Part shown: piece by piece, positions 6,687 to 14,792 of the stretch
How the letters are laid out: every line of letters starts with the position of its first letter
How positions within the stretch are numbered: the first letter of the stretch is position 1
NCBI GenBank assembly: GCA_900552715.1
Contig: USAV01000007.1
Coordinates: 1 to 34,918, forward strand
Length of the DNA stretch: 34,918 bases
Origin: an uncultured Veillonella sp.
GTDB taxonomy: Bacteria > Bacillota > Negativicutes > Veillonellales > Veillonellaceae
Direction of reading: 5' to 3'
Notes under the pieces: model-generated
The model's database searches: none
What the model was told of the DNA's origin: nothing
What the model saw: the letters and a program-made list of their open reading frames with translations, nothing else
Position numbers and translations under genes: made by a program

Positions 6687-7845
6687 GTTTATCTCCTATT
6701 AATTCGAAAATTGCCTTTTTCACGCGTACCGATTCAATACCAGACATACAATATTGATCAGGCTTAGGACAACGTCGTTTACGACATCCTAAGCAATCTA
6801 ACTCATCATTAACAAGAACCTTAAAGTTCCCCGTCAACGGTCCCCACAGCTTAGGATCTGTAGGTCCAAAAAGCGCGACAACAGGTTTATTTAAAGCTAG
6901 TGCAATATGCAATGCACCCGTATCAGCAGTCACTACTACATCGCAACTTTCAATTAAAGCCCCTACCTCTTGAAGTGTGGTTTTCCCCAACATATTCAGC
7001 ATAATTTTATCAAGGCCATCAGCCGTTATGGAGTCCATCAACGGTTTGTATTGAGTTGCCTCTTTTGGACCGCCTAAGCACACAAAATTGGCTCTATACT
7101 GGAGAGATTTAATGAGAGAATACCATTTCTCTTGAGGCCACTCTTTCGTCGCCCAAGATGTGCCTAGGACAAGACCTATACGCAGTGGCTTGTCCACCTC
7201 TCCGCGATTTAAGGAGGTGTCATAATTGATTGATTCCCACTGATTTTCTGCCCAAGCATGCAAATCGGAGGGTACAAAAAAATCCATGTGGTATAACCGT
7301 TTACCATTAGAACCGTTGACTATACAAGGTTTTTCATCATCAGTGATAACAGCAGGAGATGTAGTTAATCCACTATGCTCTACAACGGCTGTATTCAGTA
7401 ATTTAGCAACCTCTATATAGCGCTTAATGACATGATCTGTACTCGGCTTTGCCTTGTAGTTAGTAAACATCCAATTTAGCTCTTTTGTACCACCAAGCCC
7501 AAGGCGAATGGGTGCACCTGATGCCAATAAAACGAGCCCTGTGATGAGTCGCCCTTGTACATCGACAGCCACATCAAATTTGTATGGTTTTAACTTATCT
7601 CTAAGTTCCCACCACATGCGCCACATCGTTGGAATATGTAGTTTTTTAGAATGTGCTTCATATTCATCCCGTTCCCAAGGAATGATTTCATCTACATAGG
7701 GATTTCCCTGTAAAAGTTCTACCATACTAGGGGTTACGATCCAATGTAGCTTTGCCTCTGGGTAATGCTCTTTGATCCAGCGCGCAGCAGGTGTGGCATG
7801 AAGTATATCCCCTATGTAGCTGAGTCGTACAAATAATATATTCAT
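6673..7845 (-). CDS. Glycosyltransferase family 9 (heptosyltransferase-like)
   Basis: GT-B-fold sugar transferase of 390 aa, related to WaaC/WaaF/RfaQ, expected to add heptose (or a similar sugar) to the lipopolysaccharide core at the inner face of the cytoplasmic membrane. The N-terminal Rossmann domain begins ILFVRLSYIGDILHATPA, the family signature; the C-terminal nucleotide-sugar domain has ADTGALHIALAL..VALFGPTDP (near residues 300-330). A Cys-rich tail (CLGCRKRRCP) is common in this family. I place the start at the ATG at 7843-7845, which has AAGGA 8 bases upstream; an 18-codon longer reading frame exists but lacks a binding site. A hairpin separates it from the upstream gene, so some independent expression is possible. 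It implies an outer membrane with LPS. Confidence 0.88.
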   Translation of the reverse strand: MNILFVRLSYIGDILHATPAARWIKEHYPEAKLHWIVTPSMVELLQGNPYVDEIIPWERDEYEAHSKKLHIPTMWRMWWELRDKLKPYKFDVAVDVQGRLITGLVLLASGAPIRLGLGGTKELNWMFTNYKAKPSTDHVIKRYIEVAKLLNTAVVEHSGLTTSPAVITDDEKPCIVNGSNGKRLYHMDFFVPSDLHAWAENQWESINYDTSLNRGEVDKPLRIGLVLGTSWATKEWPQEKWYSLIKSLQYRANFVCLGGPKEATQYKPLMDSITADGLDKIMLNMLGKTTLQEVGALIESCDVVVTADTGALHIALALNKPVVALFGPTDPKLWGPLTGNFKVLVNDELDCLGCRKRRCPKPDQYCMSGIESVRVKKAIFELIGDKHGKV

Positions 7846-7878
7846 ATATATCCTTATAGTACAAACGAGTATAGGAAT

Positions 7879-7911
7879 AAAGCCTTTATAATGAATCATT
7901 ATAAAGGCTTT
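7879..7911. terminator. Hairpin between the propeller-like gene and the glycosyltransferase gene
   Basis: A 15-base perfect stem (AAAGCCTTTATAATG with CATTATAAAGGCTTT). The T run is better on the + strand (TTTTTC) than on the minus strand (TTTATTCC), so for the operon it is probably a partial terminator or an mRNA-processing/stability element. Confidence 0.6.
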
Positions 7912-7914
7912 TTC

Positions 7915-8856
7915 TTAAGATTTCTTTTTACTATCACTAGATGATTTAGATGATGTGTCATCCTCTGTCACCTTTGTAGTTTCGTCGCTACCATTCTTGA
8001 TAATGTCTTTTACATCGGACAATGTCAATTCATTGAATGTTGTAGGATGATTGTATTTATAAGCTGGTTTGAAGCCTACACCCAATTTACCGGTATAAAC
8101 AGTTAAGGCATTATTATCTTCATCCACGCGAGCAATATAGATAGTTTTATCCATATCAACGCCAATTAGACGGAAACGTCCTGGTGGATTGATAACACGC
8201 CAGCCACCTTCAATGCCATTAAACATGAAGATATCTCCAGTCTTAGCGTTGTCATAGAAGAATCTATCTTCATCATAGAATACGCCGATATGGCCAATAT
8301 CAGTAGCTTGCATATACACTCGACGCGTATCGTAGTTCGCATCGGTACGATAAATTCGATATGCGTTTTCTTGAACTTTTACCTTCATATACACAACATT
8401 CGTCGCTTCAGAGTAAGCAGCATCTACGATTTTACTATTGCGTGGCAAATCTTCAAGCTTTGTATCTACTTCATGTTCAGGATCATCTGCATTGAGACGC
8501 GCCATAACAACCTCTCTAGAGTCATATAGACCCATGATGGCATAGTTACGGTCAGGCATCCAGTTAAAGTAACTAATAGAACGTCCTTTCAAATCTATGG
8601 TTGTAGGCTTACTTTCATTAGCCTTATAGATTTTCAAAGAGTTTTCGGTAACAACCGCCATAAACTGACGATCATACGATACATATTTTGTGCCTTCCTT
8701 TACATCAGGGAAGTTTTTAGTATCATCCTTAGATGCACCTGCTACATTAAAATCTGTAGTCGGTGCAAACATATATTGATCAAGGTATAGGTACACCCCA
8801 CCTTGCAGAAGAATACCAACCGCAAAGGCGCTCAGTACACGCGTAAAAGGTTTCAT
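7915..8856 (-). CDS. Membrane-anchored protein of unknown function, propeller-like
   Basis: 313 aa. An N-terminal hydrophobic segment (about 7-28) is followed by an exported region that repeatedly shows short beta-strand pairs with aromatic and Asp-rich turns (VSYDRQFMAVV, FNWMPDRNYAIMGLYDSR, GVFYDEDRFFYD), which suggests a beta-propeller or similar all-beta fold. The C-terminal 25 residues are Ser/Lys/Asp-rich and disordered. No family is recognised. The start has an excellent AGGAGG. It lies 8 bases after the phosphodiester glycosidase gene and is co-transcribed with it, so a role in envelope polysaccharide metabolism is inferred from context only. Confidence 0.75.
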   Translation of the reverse strand: MKPFTRVLSAFAVGILLQGGVYLYLDQYMFAPTTDFNVAGASKDDTKNFPDVKEGTKYVSYDRQFMAVVTENSLKIYKANESKPTTIDLKGRSISYFNWMPDRNYAIMGLYDSREVVMARLNADDPEHEVDTKLEDLPRNSKIVDAAYSEATNVVYMKVKVQENAYRIYRTDANYDTRRVYMQATDIGHIGVFYDEDRFFYDNAKTGDIFMFNGIEGGWRVINPPGRFRLIGVDMDKTIYIARVDEDNNALTVYTGKLGVGFKPAYKYNHPTTFNELTLSDVKDIIKNGSDETTKVTEDDTSSKSSSDSKKKS

Positions 8857-8864
8857 GTGTCCTC

Positions 8865-9803
8865 CTATTTCACGATAAACGCCGTTGGGATCATACGTTC
8901 CCCTAACAAATCGGCTGGTTTGTTCACTACTTTACCATTGAGGTATAGAGTAGAACTAGAACCACCATCTAAATTCGCTGCAATGTAGCAACCTTTTTCA
9001 TAAAGAATATCTTGTACATCGCGCAATGTAGCGCCAAGAGAATAGCCCGGTTGACGACCATCGATTACGAGGAATAGTACTGTACCATCCTTCTTTTGAC
9101 CAATAGCAGTACGTGGACCTACGCCCCAGCCACCATCGCCTTCGGTAATCATCTTCTTACCATCTACGATAAGAGGTGGGCCAAAGGTAATACCTTCCAT
9201 AGCTTTCATATCACTAAGTTGTGTTTTATCGTAGTTACCTGCAATAAGATTACCAGATTTAGAGAATCCTACGAAGTCTACCGCTTCTTCAGGCCCTACA
9301 TCTTTACCGATGACATATTCACCATCATGCAAGATGAAGCCATAAGGCAAACGGCCTGTGCCAGTACCATTTGGATCGTGGAAACCACCGCCATTAATAG
9401 CAGCTACCGCATTATTCATCTTCGCAATATTACTTGTAGTATCGCCTTTTTCTTGAATATTCGCAGCTGTGCCAACTTGAATACGACGTGGATCTGGAAT
9501 TTCAAGAATATAGCCTACATAACGAGCAGACTGAATTTTTTCAAGGTTTAAACTCTTATCTTCACGAGCATTAAACTTGAACAAATCTTGGCTTTTAACA
9601 ACGCCAACAGTGCCTAAAATAGATTGCAATTCATCTTCACTGAATAGCCATGTAATGTAATGAGGATGGCGAGATTGCAATATGGCACCAATAACGGCGC
9701 GTTTTACATTATTAAATGGTCCAAAGAGCACCACGAATGGTGAGGTTACAACGGTAAATAAGAACACCATGATGATGAACTTTACCCAATTCTTTTTGAA
9801 CAA
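8865..9803 (-). CDS. Phosphodiester glycosidase (NAGPA-like) family protein
   Basis: 312 aa. An N-terminal membrane segment (about 8-30) anchors an exported NAGPA/DUF2233 domain (about 110-312), the fold of the human mannose-6-phosphate uncovering enzyme. Family motifs are AINGGGFHDP, PRTAIGQKKDGTVLFLVIDG and NLDGGSSSTLYLNG near the C terminus. Bacterial members are exported and linked to cell-wall or exopolysaccharide phosphodiesters. The start codon is TTG at 9801-9803, supported by AAGGAG seven bases upstream; no better ATG is present. It sits between the NodB deacetylase (11-base gap) and the propeller-like protein (8-base gap). Confidence 0.85.
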   Translation of the reverse strand: MFKKNWVKFIIMVFLFTVVTSPFVVLFGPFNNVKRAVIGAILQSRHPHYITWLFSEDELQSILGTVGVVKSQDLFKFNAREDKSLNLEKIQSARYVGYILEIPDPRRIQVGTAANIQEKGDTTSNIAKMNNAVAAINGGGFHDPNGTGTGRLPYGFILHDGEYVIGKDVGPEEAVDFVGFSKSGNLIAGNYDKTQLSDMKAMEGITFGPPLIVDGKKMITEGDGGWGVGPRTAIGQKKDGTVLFLVIDGRQPGYSLGATLRDVQDILYEKGCYIAANLDGGSSSTLYLNGKVVNKPADLLGERMIPTAFIVK

Positions 9804-9814
9804 TGTATTTCTCC

Positions 9815-10618
9815 TTATAAATCAGTGAAATGTTCGGTACTAATGCGTTCTTCAAAGTGTTTGATATCAACAGCATTACCAACCCAAACACGCAATATGT
9901 TATATGGATTATCACCGGTATGGGCCCAGCCAGATTTCATGGCCATGCTCATTTTGATACCTGCTTTCTTGGTAGCAGCATCGGTGAATTCATTTTTATC
10001 TCCATAAGGATAGCAGAACCAAGGATTATCCTTGATGCCCACTTCTTTTGCAAGGGCTTCTTGAGCCTTTGTAATATTTTCTATTTGTTTAGCTTCAGAC
10101 AATTGGCCCATTTCGATATGTTGGAATCCATGATTGGAAATGGTAATACCATTTTTATGCATTTCACGAATTTGATCCCAAGTTAACCGTGTGCCTACAT
10201 CGCCAGGATTGATAAACACAGTGGCTGCAAAACCATATTCTTTCATAATTGGATATACGATGGAATACGTATCTGCATAGCCGTCATCAAAGGTTAATAC
10301 AACAGGTTTTTCAGGCACTGCTGCACCATTTACGACATAATCATATAGTTGGTCCATCGTTAATGGATTATAGCCATTGTCTTTGAGGAACTTCATTTGT
10401 TCTCTAAATAAATCCTCACGAATAACCGCATCATTATCCTTATCATCGCCAATTTTATGATACATAAGAACAGGGATGCCCGATGGATGTACCATTTTGA
10501 CTTCTTTTACAGGCGCCGTTGGACTAGATGGTTCCGTTTTTTGTGAAAGCAATCCACATCCGGCCAAAACCATTGCCAATGCGACAACTAATAGTGTTAC
10601 CAATGGAATCCGTTTCAT
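9815..10618 (-). CDS. Polysaccharide deacetylase (NodB/CE4) lipoprotein
   Basis: Exported metal-dependent sugar deacetylase, 267 aa. Residues 1-21 are a lipoprotein signal with lipobox LAGC (Cys21), so it is lipid-anchored. The NodB domain has TFDDGYADT (motif 1, catalytic base and metal Asp), SNHGFQHIEM (motif 2, metal His pair) and CYPYGDK (motif 3). Substrate is probably N-acetylglucosamine in peptidoglycan or a surface polysaccharide. I chose the ATG at 10616-10618 because GAGGAGG precedes it at ideal spacing and the resulting N terminus is a clean lipoprotein signal; an 8-codon longer frame would overlap the binding site. First gene of the five-gene cluster. Confidence 0.9.
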   Translation of the reverse strand: MKRIPLVTLLVVALAMVLAGCGLLSQKTEPSSPTAPVKEVKMVHPSGIPVLMYHKIGDDKDNDAVIREDLFREQMKFLKDNGYNPLTMDQLYDYVVNGAAVPEKPVVLTFDDGYADTYSIVYPIMKEYGFAATVFINPGDVGTRLTWDQIREMHKNGITISNHGFQHIEMGQLSEAKQIENITKAQEALAKEVGIKDNPWFCYPYGDKNEFTDAATKKAGIKMSMAMKSGWAHTGDNPYNILRVWVGNAVDIKHFEERISTEHFTDL

Positions 10619-10687
10619 AGGTCCTCCTCTATTAGAACACAATTATATACAGAATATTATAACATTTCTATGAAGATTAGTAAAAAA

Positions 10688-10789
10688 CTAACGCTTTACT
10701 AGTACCTCATCAAGTGATTTTCTAGGTCTAGGATACATAGGCTCATCTGAAATACCTATGGTAATGATTGCCTGTACATCTAGTGTTAT
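10688..10789 (-). pseudogene. Nitroreductase-family C-terminal remnant
   Basis: The minus strand between two stops reads ITLDVQAIITIGISDEP, then MYPRPRKSLDEVLVKR and a stop at 10688-10690. This matches the typical end of nitroreductase-family flavoproteins (a strand ending in IG, then a Pro-rich segment, an RPRK-type motif and a helix). There is an in-frame stop just upstream and no start or flavin-binding N terminus, so only about 33 codons survive. Too short to function. Confidence 0.6.
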
Positions 10790-10935
10790 CTAATTCCATT
10801 TTATCCATTCCTACAAAAGAATAGCATTTAAACTATTACCATTGTTATATTGTAATACGCTCAATAATGCTTTAATATTTTAATTATATACTATATAGCG
10901 TAAACTATACTATTTTAATACACAGAGGATTTATC

Positions 10936-11727
10936 ATGAAAAAACGTCTTACTCTCATACAAATGGATGTCCACGTAAACGACGTAGAATATAACTACAA
11001 TCGAGTTCAAGAATTATTGTCTCAATCCCTATCTGAAAATCCAGATATTATCGTATTACCGGAAACCTGGAACACTGGTTTTTATCCATCTACAGATTTA
11101 ATCAATATCGCTGATGCAAATGGTGACCGCACAAAAGCATTATTACGTGCATTTTCTAAGGAACATAATGTAAATATTGTAGGCGGATCTGTAGCAGTTG
11201 CCAAAGAGAATCTCGTATTTAATACATCCTATGTTTACAACCGAAGCGGCGAACTTGTAGGAGAATATTCCAAGATGCACGGCTTTAGCCCTGCTAAGGA
11301 AGACAAATACTTTGCTAGCGGTACTCATACTACGCATTTTGAGCTAGATGGAATTCCTTGTAGCACGGTCATCTGTTACGACATCCGTTTCCCTGAACTA
11401 GTAAGAATGGCTGCATTACCAGGCACGGAATTATTATTTGTGCCTGCTCAATGGCCTACTATGCGTTTACGACACTGGCAGGTACTCAATGAAGTGCGTG
11501 CTATTGAAAACCAATTATTCGTCTGTGCCGTAAACGGCTGCGGCACAGTGGGCCGCGTTCAAAGTACAGGGCACTCCGCGGTATATGATCCGTGGGGCAC
11601 CAACCTACTCGAAATGGATACTAACGAAGGCATTGCGTCCGTAGACATCGACCTCGCTGTAGTCGAAGACATTCGTAACAAAATTAATATCTTTAGAGAT
11701 CGCAAACCTGAACTCTATAACCTATAA
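10936..11727 (+). CDS. Carbon-nitrogen hydrolase (nitrilase superfamily), omega-amidase-like
   Basis: Cytoplasmic amidase of 263 aa with the full nitrilase triad: Glu43 (LPETWNTGFY), Lys113 (YSKMHGF) and Cys147 (VICYDIRFPEL). The order and loop sequences are closest to YafV/Nit2-type omega-amidases, which hydrolyse alpha-ketoglutaramate or ketosuccinamate left by glutamine or asparagine transaminases. The substrate assignment is inference. GAGGA precedes the ATG. It is monocistronic, transcribed against its neighbours, with a strong terminator behind it. Confidence 0.88.
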   Translation: MKKRLTLIQMDVHVNDVEYNYNRVQELLSQSLSENPDIIVLPETWNTGFYPSTDLINIADANGDRTKALLRAFSKEHNVNIVGGSVAVAKENLVFNTSYVYNRSGELVGEYSKMHGFSPAKEDKYFASGTHTTHFELDGIPCSTVICYDIRFPELVRMAALPGTELLFVPAQWPTMRLRHWQVLNEVRAIENQLFVCAVNGCGTVGRVQSTGHSAVYDPWGTNLLEMDTNEGIASVDIDLAVVEDIRNKINIFRDRKPELYNL

Positions 11728-11729
11728 CA

Positions 11730-11796
11730 AAAAGGCACATTGTTTTGAACTATCTCCTTAAATTAAGAAGGTCATTCGATTAACAATGTGCCTTTT
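11730..11796. terminator. Terminator after the amidase gene
   Basis: AAAAGGCACATTGTT (11730-11744) pairs with AACAATGTGCCTTTT (11782-11796), a 15-base perfect stem with T/A-rich tails on both sides. It can serve the amidase gene on + and the small ORF ending at 11838 on minus. Confidence 0.8.
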
Positions 11797-11837
11797 ATTT
11801 TTATTGAACTGTATGTAAGAAATAGATGACTCATCCT

Positions 11838-12050
11838 TTAAAACTCAATAAGCTTCCACATATCCTCTGGAACTTGTTCTAGAGGTTTGTTCTTTGCCAT
11901 AGCATCTTTTAGAATATCAATCGTATCTTGTACCTCTTGTTTATCCTTTGTATTTGGATCGTGTAGAACGACACGGTTCAAAGAGTCTTGTCCAAATTGT
12001 TTTAAGTATTCTTTTTCTACTTGATTAAGTTCACGACGTAAGTATTTCAT
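11838..12050 (-). CDS. Small protein next to a decayed toxin gene
   Basis: 70 aa if started at the ATG at 12048-12050, which has AGAGGA at good spacing. The longer frame to 12089 runs into the toxin remnant and has no binding site. The protein is charged and mostly helical, with no signal or membrane segment. Its start is 10 bases after the stop of the RelE-like remnant, so the two were probably co-transcribed with the toxin first. It does not look like a ribbon-helix-helix RelB antitoxin, and I do not recognise a family. It may be an accessory or antitoxin gene left from the module. Confidence 0.55.
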   Translation of the reverse strand: MKYLRRELNQVEKEYLKQFGQDSLNRVVLHDPNTKDKQEVQDTIDILKDAMAKNKPLEQVPEDMWKLIEF

Positions 12051-12060
12051 AGTATATCCT

Positions 12061-12279
12061 CTATTTGTAAATATCTTTTCGATGTCCAACTTCTAACGCT
12101 AAAATGATGCATCTATCGTCATTAATGTCAGCAATCACTCTATAGTTACCAATGCGATAATGCCAAAGTCCAGACTTATTGCCTGTCAGTGATTTGCCTG
12201 AATATCCAGGATTTTCTACATCATCTACGTTCTTGATAAGCCAATTAAAGAGATAACGTTGTGTTGATAATACATTGTA
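12061..12279 (-). pseudogene. RelE/ParE-superfamily toxin, 5'-truncated remnant
   Basis: The frame, open from a stop at 12280-12282 to the TAG at 12061-12063, encodes 72 codons. It holds the classic RelE core: QRYLFNWLIKN, then GKSLTGNKSGLWHYRIGNYRVIADI and ILALEVGHRKDIYK. The two-strand sheet with RIGNYRV and the C-terminal VGHR..IY are intact. The first 15-20 residues (strand and first helix) and any start codon are missing; stops lie upstream in this frame. No upstream antitoxin is seen. Probably inactive; degradation rather than sequencing error is likely because the sequence upstream does not encode the missing part in another frame. Confidence 0.8.
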
Positions 12280-12365
12280 TTACATAGGGAGGTTTTAGTC
12301 TATTCCTTAAACACACAAATAGTACTATTTTAATAAAATTTTATATTTAAGAAATTAGGCATACA

Positions 12366-12495
12366 AAAAAGGCACACCACCCTTCTCTCGTCTCTCAGCA
12401 GCATGCCTTTTTATGTATATAGTTACTCTCGAACTATATCGTATGTCAGTCTGGCTAACTCTCTCTAAGTCCCTTTAACGACACGCCAGTATGTC
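12366..12495 (-). ncRNA. Candidate small RNA with GAGAG motifs (RNA B)
   Basis: A minus-strand transcript of about 130 nt from the consensus promoter at 12502-12530 to a strong intrinsic terminator (arms 12366-12374 and 12404-12412, followed by a T run on the minus strand). Predicted folds: CTGGC/GCCAG stem, then ATATAGTT/AACTATAT with the loop CGAGAGT, then the terminator hairpin whose loop holds GAGAGACGAGAG. There is a further UUAGAGAGAGUU segment. No ORF with a binding site is visible. The purine motifs are complementary to the CU repeats of RNA A. It is divergent from the transporter gene. Confidence 0.55.
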
Positions 12496-12501
12496 ACCTT
12501 T

Positions 12502-12530
12502 AATATACAATTATAAAATAACTTTGTCAA
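12502..12530 (-). promoter_or_regulatory. Promoter of RNA B
   Basis: Minus strand: perfect -35 TTGACA (12525-12530), 17-base spacer, -10 TATATT (12502-12507; 5 of 6). It faces away from the transporter gene into the non-coding segment that ends in a terminator, the main reason to call a small RNA here. Confidence 0.65.
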
Positions 12531-12573
12531 TATTTTAGAAAAATTTTATCTTTTCTTTTTACTAATAAATACT

Positions 12574-12602
12574 TGCAAAATATTTATATAAATTGTATTA
12601 TT
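12574..12602 (+). promoter_or_regulatory. Promoter of the organophosphate antiporter gene
   Basis: TTGCAA (12574-12579), 17-base spacer, TATTAT (12597-12602). The predicted start is near 12609, leaving a leader of about 113 bases before the ATG at 12723. No riboswitch is recognised in it. Confidence 0.5.
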
Positions 12603-12722
12603 AATAAATTTCATGACATAAACGCTTATTTTCGTACCATAAATCATTTACATAAATCATCTAGAAGTGGTAGTATTAGCAGTGCACTAGAATTTGGTTA
12701 TTAAGAAAGAAAGGTAATAATA

Positions 12723-14096
12723 ATGTTTTCATTTCTACAACCAAAAGAGGCAAAATCATCTGTACCACAGAATATGATTATGAATCTATACTATAAATAT
12801 AGATTCCAATCTTTAATTGGTATTTTCATTGGTTACGCAGCATACTATATTGTTCGTAACAACTTTGCCTTATCAACTCATTTTTTATCAGATATCTTAC
12901 ACATGAGCAAAACCGAAATCGGTTTGTTATCTAGTGGTATGCTTATCGCCTATGGTCTAAGTAAAGGCTTTATGAGTAGTCTTGCTGACAAAGCAAGCCC
13001 TGCAAAATTCATGGCTTTCGGTCTTATTTGTTGTGCAATTATCAACATTTTTATGAGCTTTGCCGACAGCCTCGCCTTCTTCTTAGTATTAGTAGTTCTT
13101 AATGGTTTCTTCCAAGGCTTTGGTGTAGGTCCATCCTTCATCACACTTGCCAAATGGTATCCAAAACAGGAACGTGGTCGCTTTGGGGCAATTTGGAATA
13201 TCTCCCATAATCTTGGTGGTGGTATCGTAGCACCAATCGTAGCCGCTGCGCTATACTTCACTACTACCGATCACTGGCAATTAGGCAGCTATGGTATTCC
13301 TGCAATTATTGCAATTATAGTAGCTGTTATTATTTGCTTCTTGATTAAAGAAAGTCCTGAACGCGAAGGCTTGCCGCCAACTAGTGAAATCATTGCCGAT
13401 ACATCTCATAAAGCACATAGAAGTGCAGAAGCACCTCACCTAAGCACAAGACAAATCTTTGTACAATATGTATTAAAAAATAAAAATGCTTGGTATGTGT
13501 CTCTAGTTGATACATTCGTTTATATGATTCGTTTCGGTATGCTTACATGGTTGCCTATTTACTTATTACAAGTAAAAGGCTTCTCTAAAGCGGAAATGTC
13601 CATCGCCTTCTTATTCTTTGAATGGGCAGCCATTCCTTCTACACTTTTTGCAGGTTACATTTCCGATAAATTCTTCAAAGGTTATCGTATGCCACCAGCA
13701 ATCATTGCAGTAAGTATTATCTTCTTCTGTATCTTTGGCTATTGGCAAAGTGAATCCCTCTTATGGGTTACATTCTTTGCTGCTGTTGTAGGTTGCTTAA
13801 TCTACATTCCTCAATTCTTAGCATCTGTACAAACTATGGATATTGTACCTCCATTCGCTGTAGGCTCTGCTGTTGGCCTTCGTGGCTTTATGAGTTACAT
13901 CGTAGGTGCCAACCTTGGTACAACACTATTTGGTGTTTTAGCAGATAAATTCGGTTGGAATGCAGGTTTCTATCTCCTAATGGTAGCATGTATTCTTTGC
14001 ATTACATTCTGTGTACTTGCCCACTTTGGTGCAAAAGAATTGGATGCTAAAGAAGCAGAACTTGAACAACTCCAAACAGCTGAAGCTAACAGCTAA
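12723..14096 (+). CDS. MFS organophosphate:phosphate antiporter (GlpT/UhpT/PgtP-like)
   Basis: Inner-membrane transporter of 457 aa with about 12 membrane helices, which exchanges a phosphorylated compound for inorganic phosphate. It belongs to the OPA subfamily of the major facilitator superfamily: YYIVRNNFAL places an Arg at position 45, and Arg270 (FVYMIRFGML) matches the second phosphate-binding Arg of GlpT (45 and 269). Other family landmarks are FQGFGVGPSFITLAKWYPKQERGRFGAIWNISHNLGG. The substrate (glycerol-3-phosphate, hexose-phosphate or phosphoglycerate) cannot be decided. Ribosome binding site AAAGG. No regulatory genes like uhpABC are adjacent; monocistronic between its promoter and the terminator at 14119. 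Confidence 0.9.
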   Translation: MFSFLQPKEAKSSVPQNMIMNLYYKYRFQSLIGIFIGYAAYYIVRNNFALSTHFLSDILHMSKTEIGLLSSGMLIAYGLSKGFMSSLADKASPAKFMAFGLICCAIINIFMSFADSLAFFLVLVVLNGFFQGFGVGPSFITLAKWYPKQERGRFGAIWNISHNLGGGIVAPIVAAALYFTTTDHWQLGSYGIPAIIAIIVAVIICFLIKESPEREGLPPTSEIIADTSHKAHRSAEAPHLSTRQIFVQYVLKNKNAWYVSLVDTFVYMIRFGMLTWLPIYLLQVKGFSKAEMSIAFLFFEWAAIPSTLFAGYISDKFFKGYRMPPAIIAVSIIFFCIFGYWQSESLLWVTFFAAVVGCLIYIPQFLASVQTMDIVPPFAVGSAVGLRGFMSYIVGANLGTTLFGVLADKFGWNAGFYLLMVACILCITFCVLAHFGAKELDAKEAELEQLQTAEANS

Positions 14097-14118
14097 CAAC
14101 TAAATTCTAGAGCAAATA

Positions 14119-14152
14119 AAAAGGTAGTAACAAGAAATTGTTACTACCTTTT
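14119..14152. terminator. Bidirectional terminator
   Basis: A 15-base stem AAAAGGTAGTAACAA with its complement and a GAAA loop. It ends the transporter gene on + and the convergent small gene on minus, whose stop codon (14144-14146) lies inside the stem. Confidence 0.88.
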
Positions 14153-14662
14153 ATTATTTAATAAGTTCGCCAAGAACCAAATTATGGGCCCTATGAATCT
14201 CATTTTCTTAACGGTATCCATTTTATCTAGAATGGGCTTAGGTATCTCTGCATCGCTTTCAAGAGACACATATTCCTTATCAACATAAACGCCTTTTGAA
14301 TACTCAGTCGTATGGCTCCCTTTTTCAACAATAAATGTATGAGTGCCATTAGCATCTTCATACTCTTCATAACGAGCTACATCCGCAAAATCTATATCTA
14401 TATCCCCTCTTGTACCTATAACCATCTGATAGCCACGATGTACTACGTTCATGTCAGATGGCATCGCTTTACCACACAACTTTGTAAACTGATATGCGCC
14501 ACGTTTTTTATTCCAACAGATCCAAAATTCAGCATTATTCTTATGCTTAACCAGCTTATACTTACACCAAATTCTCCTACGAGTATCAATGTAACGAATT
14601 TTGCCTAGGATTGTATATAAATCATTTCGGATTCGCAGCGTCTCGCCATAGTTAAATTTCAT
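14144..14662 (-). CDS. DUF4178-like protein
   Basis: 172 aa, no signal peptide. The N-terminal two thirds recalls DUF4178: a short GETLRIRNDLYTILGKIRY, then a W-x-x-Y-x-L motif (RRRIWCKYKLV) and a Trp-rich strand (EFWICWNKKRG), then a TTEYS strand near residue 120. These proteins form small beta barrels of unknown role, often beside membrane stress genes. The C-terminal 25 residues are hydrophobic (FIGPIIWFLANLL), possibly membrane-associated. The match is from memory of the motif pattern and moderate. The binding site upstream of the start is weak. It has its own terminator and no operon partner. Confidence 0.65.
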   Translation of the reverse strand: MKFNYGETLRIRNDLYTILGKIRYIDTRRRIWCKYKLVKHKNNAEFWICWNKKRGAYQFTKLCGKAMPSDMNVVHRGYQMVIGTRGDIDIDFADVARYEEYEDANGTHTFIVEKGSHTTEYSKGVYVDKEYVSLESDAEIPKPILDKMDTVKKMRFIGPIIWFLANLLNNKR

Positions 14663-14747
14663 AAAATTCTCTCATACTAAAATCAATATATTATTAATTA
14701 CTATGATTGTACATATAATATGAAATTCTGCCTAGATGGATATAGCA

Positions 14748-14779
14748 AAAAAGGTAGCAACATATATGTTGCTACCTTT
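14748..14779 (-). terminator. Terminator after the 485-residue secreted protein gene
   Basis: A 15-base perfect stem (AAAAGGTAGCAACAT with its complement) with a T run on the minus strand, 13 bases past the stop. Its core differs by few bases from the terminator at 14119-14152. Confidence 0.87.
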
Positions 14780-14792
14780 TATTGTTTTATAA

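Noticed and set aside
9096..9551. A 151-codon ORF antisense to the phosphodiester glycosidase gene
   Set aside because: Shadow of the clearly assigned gene; no binding site or family motifs.
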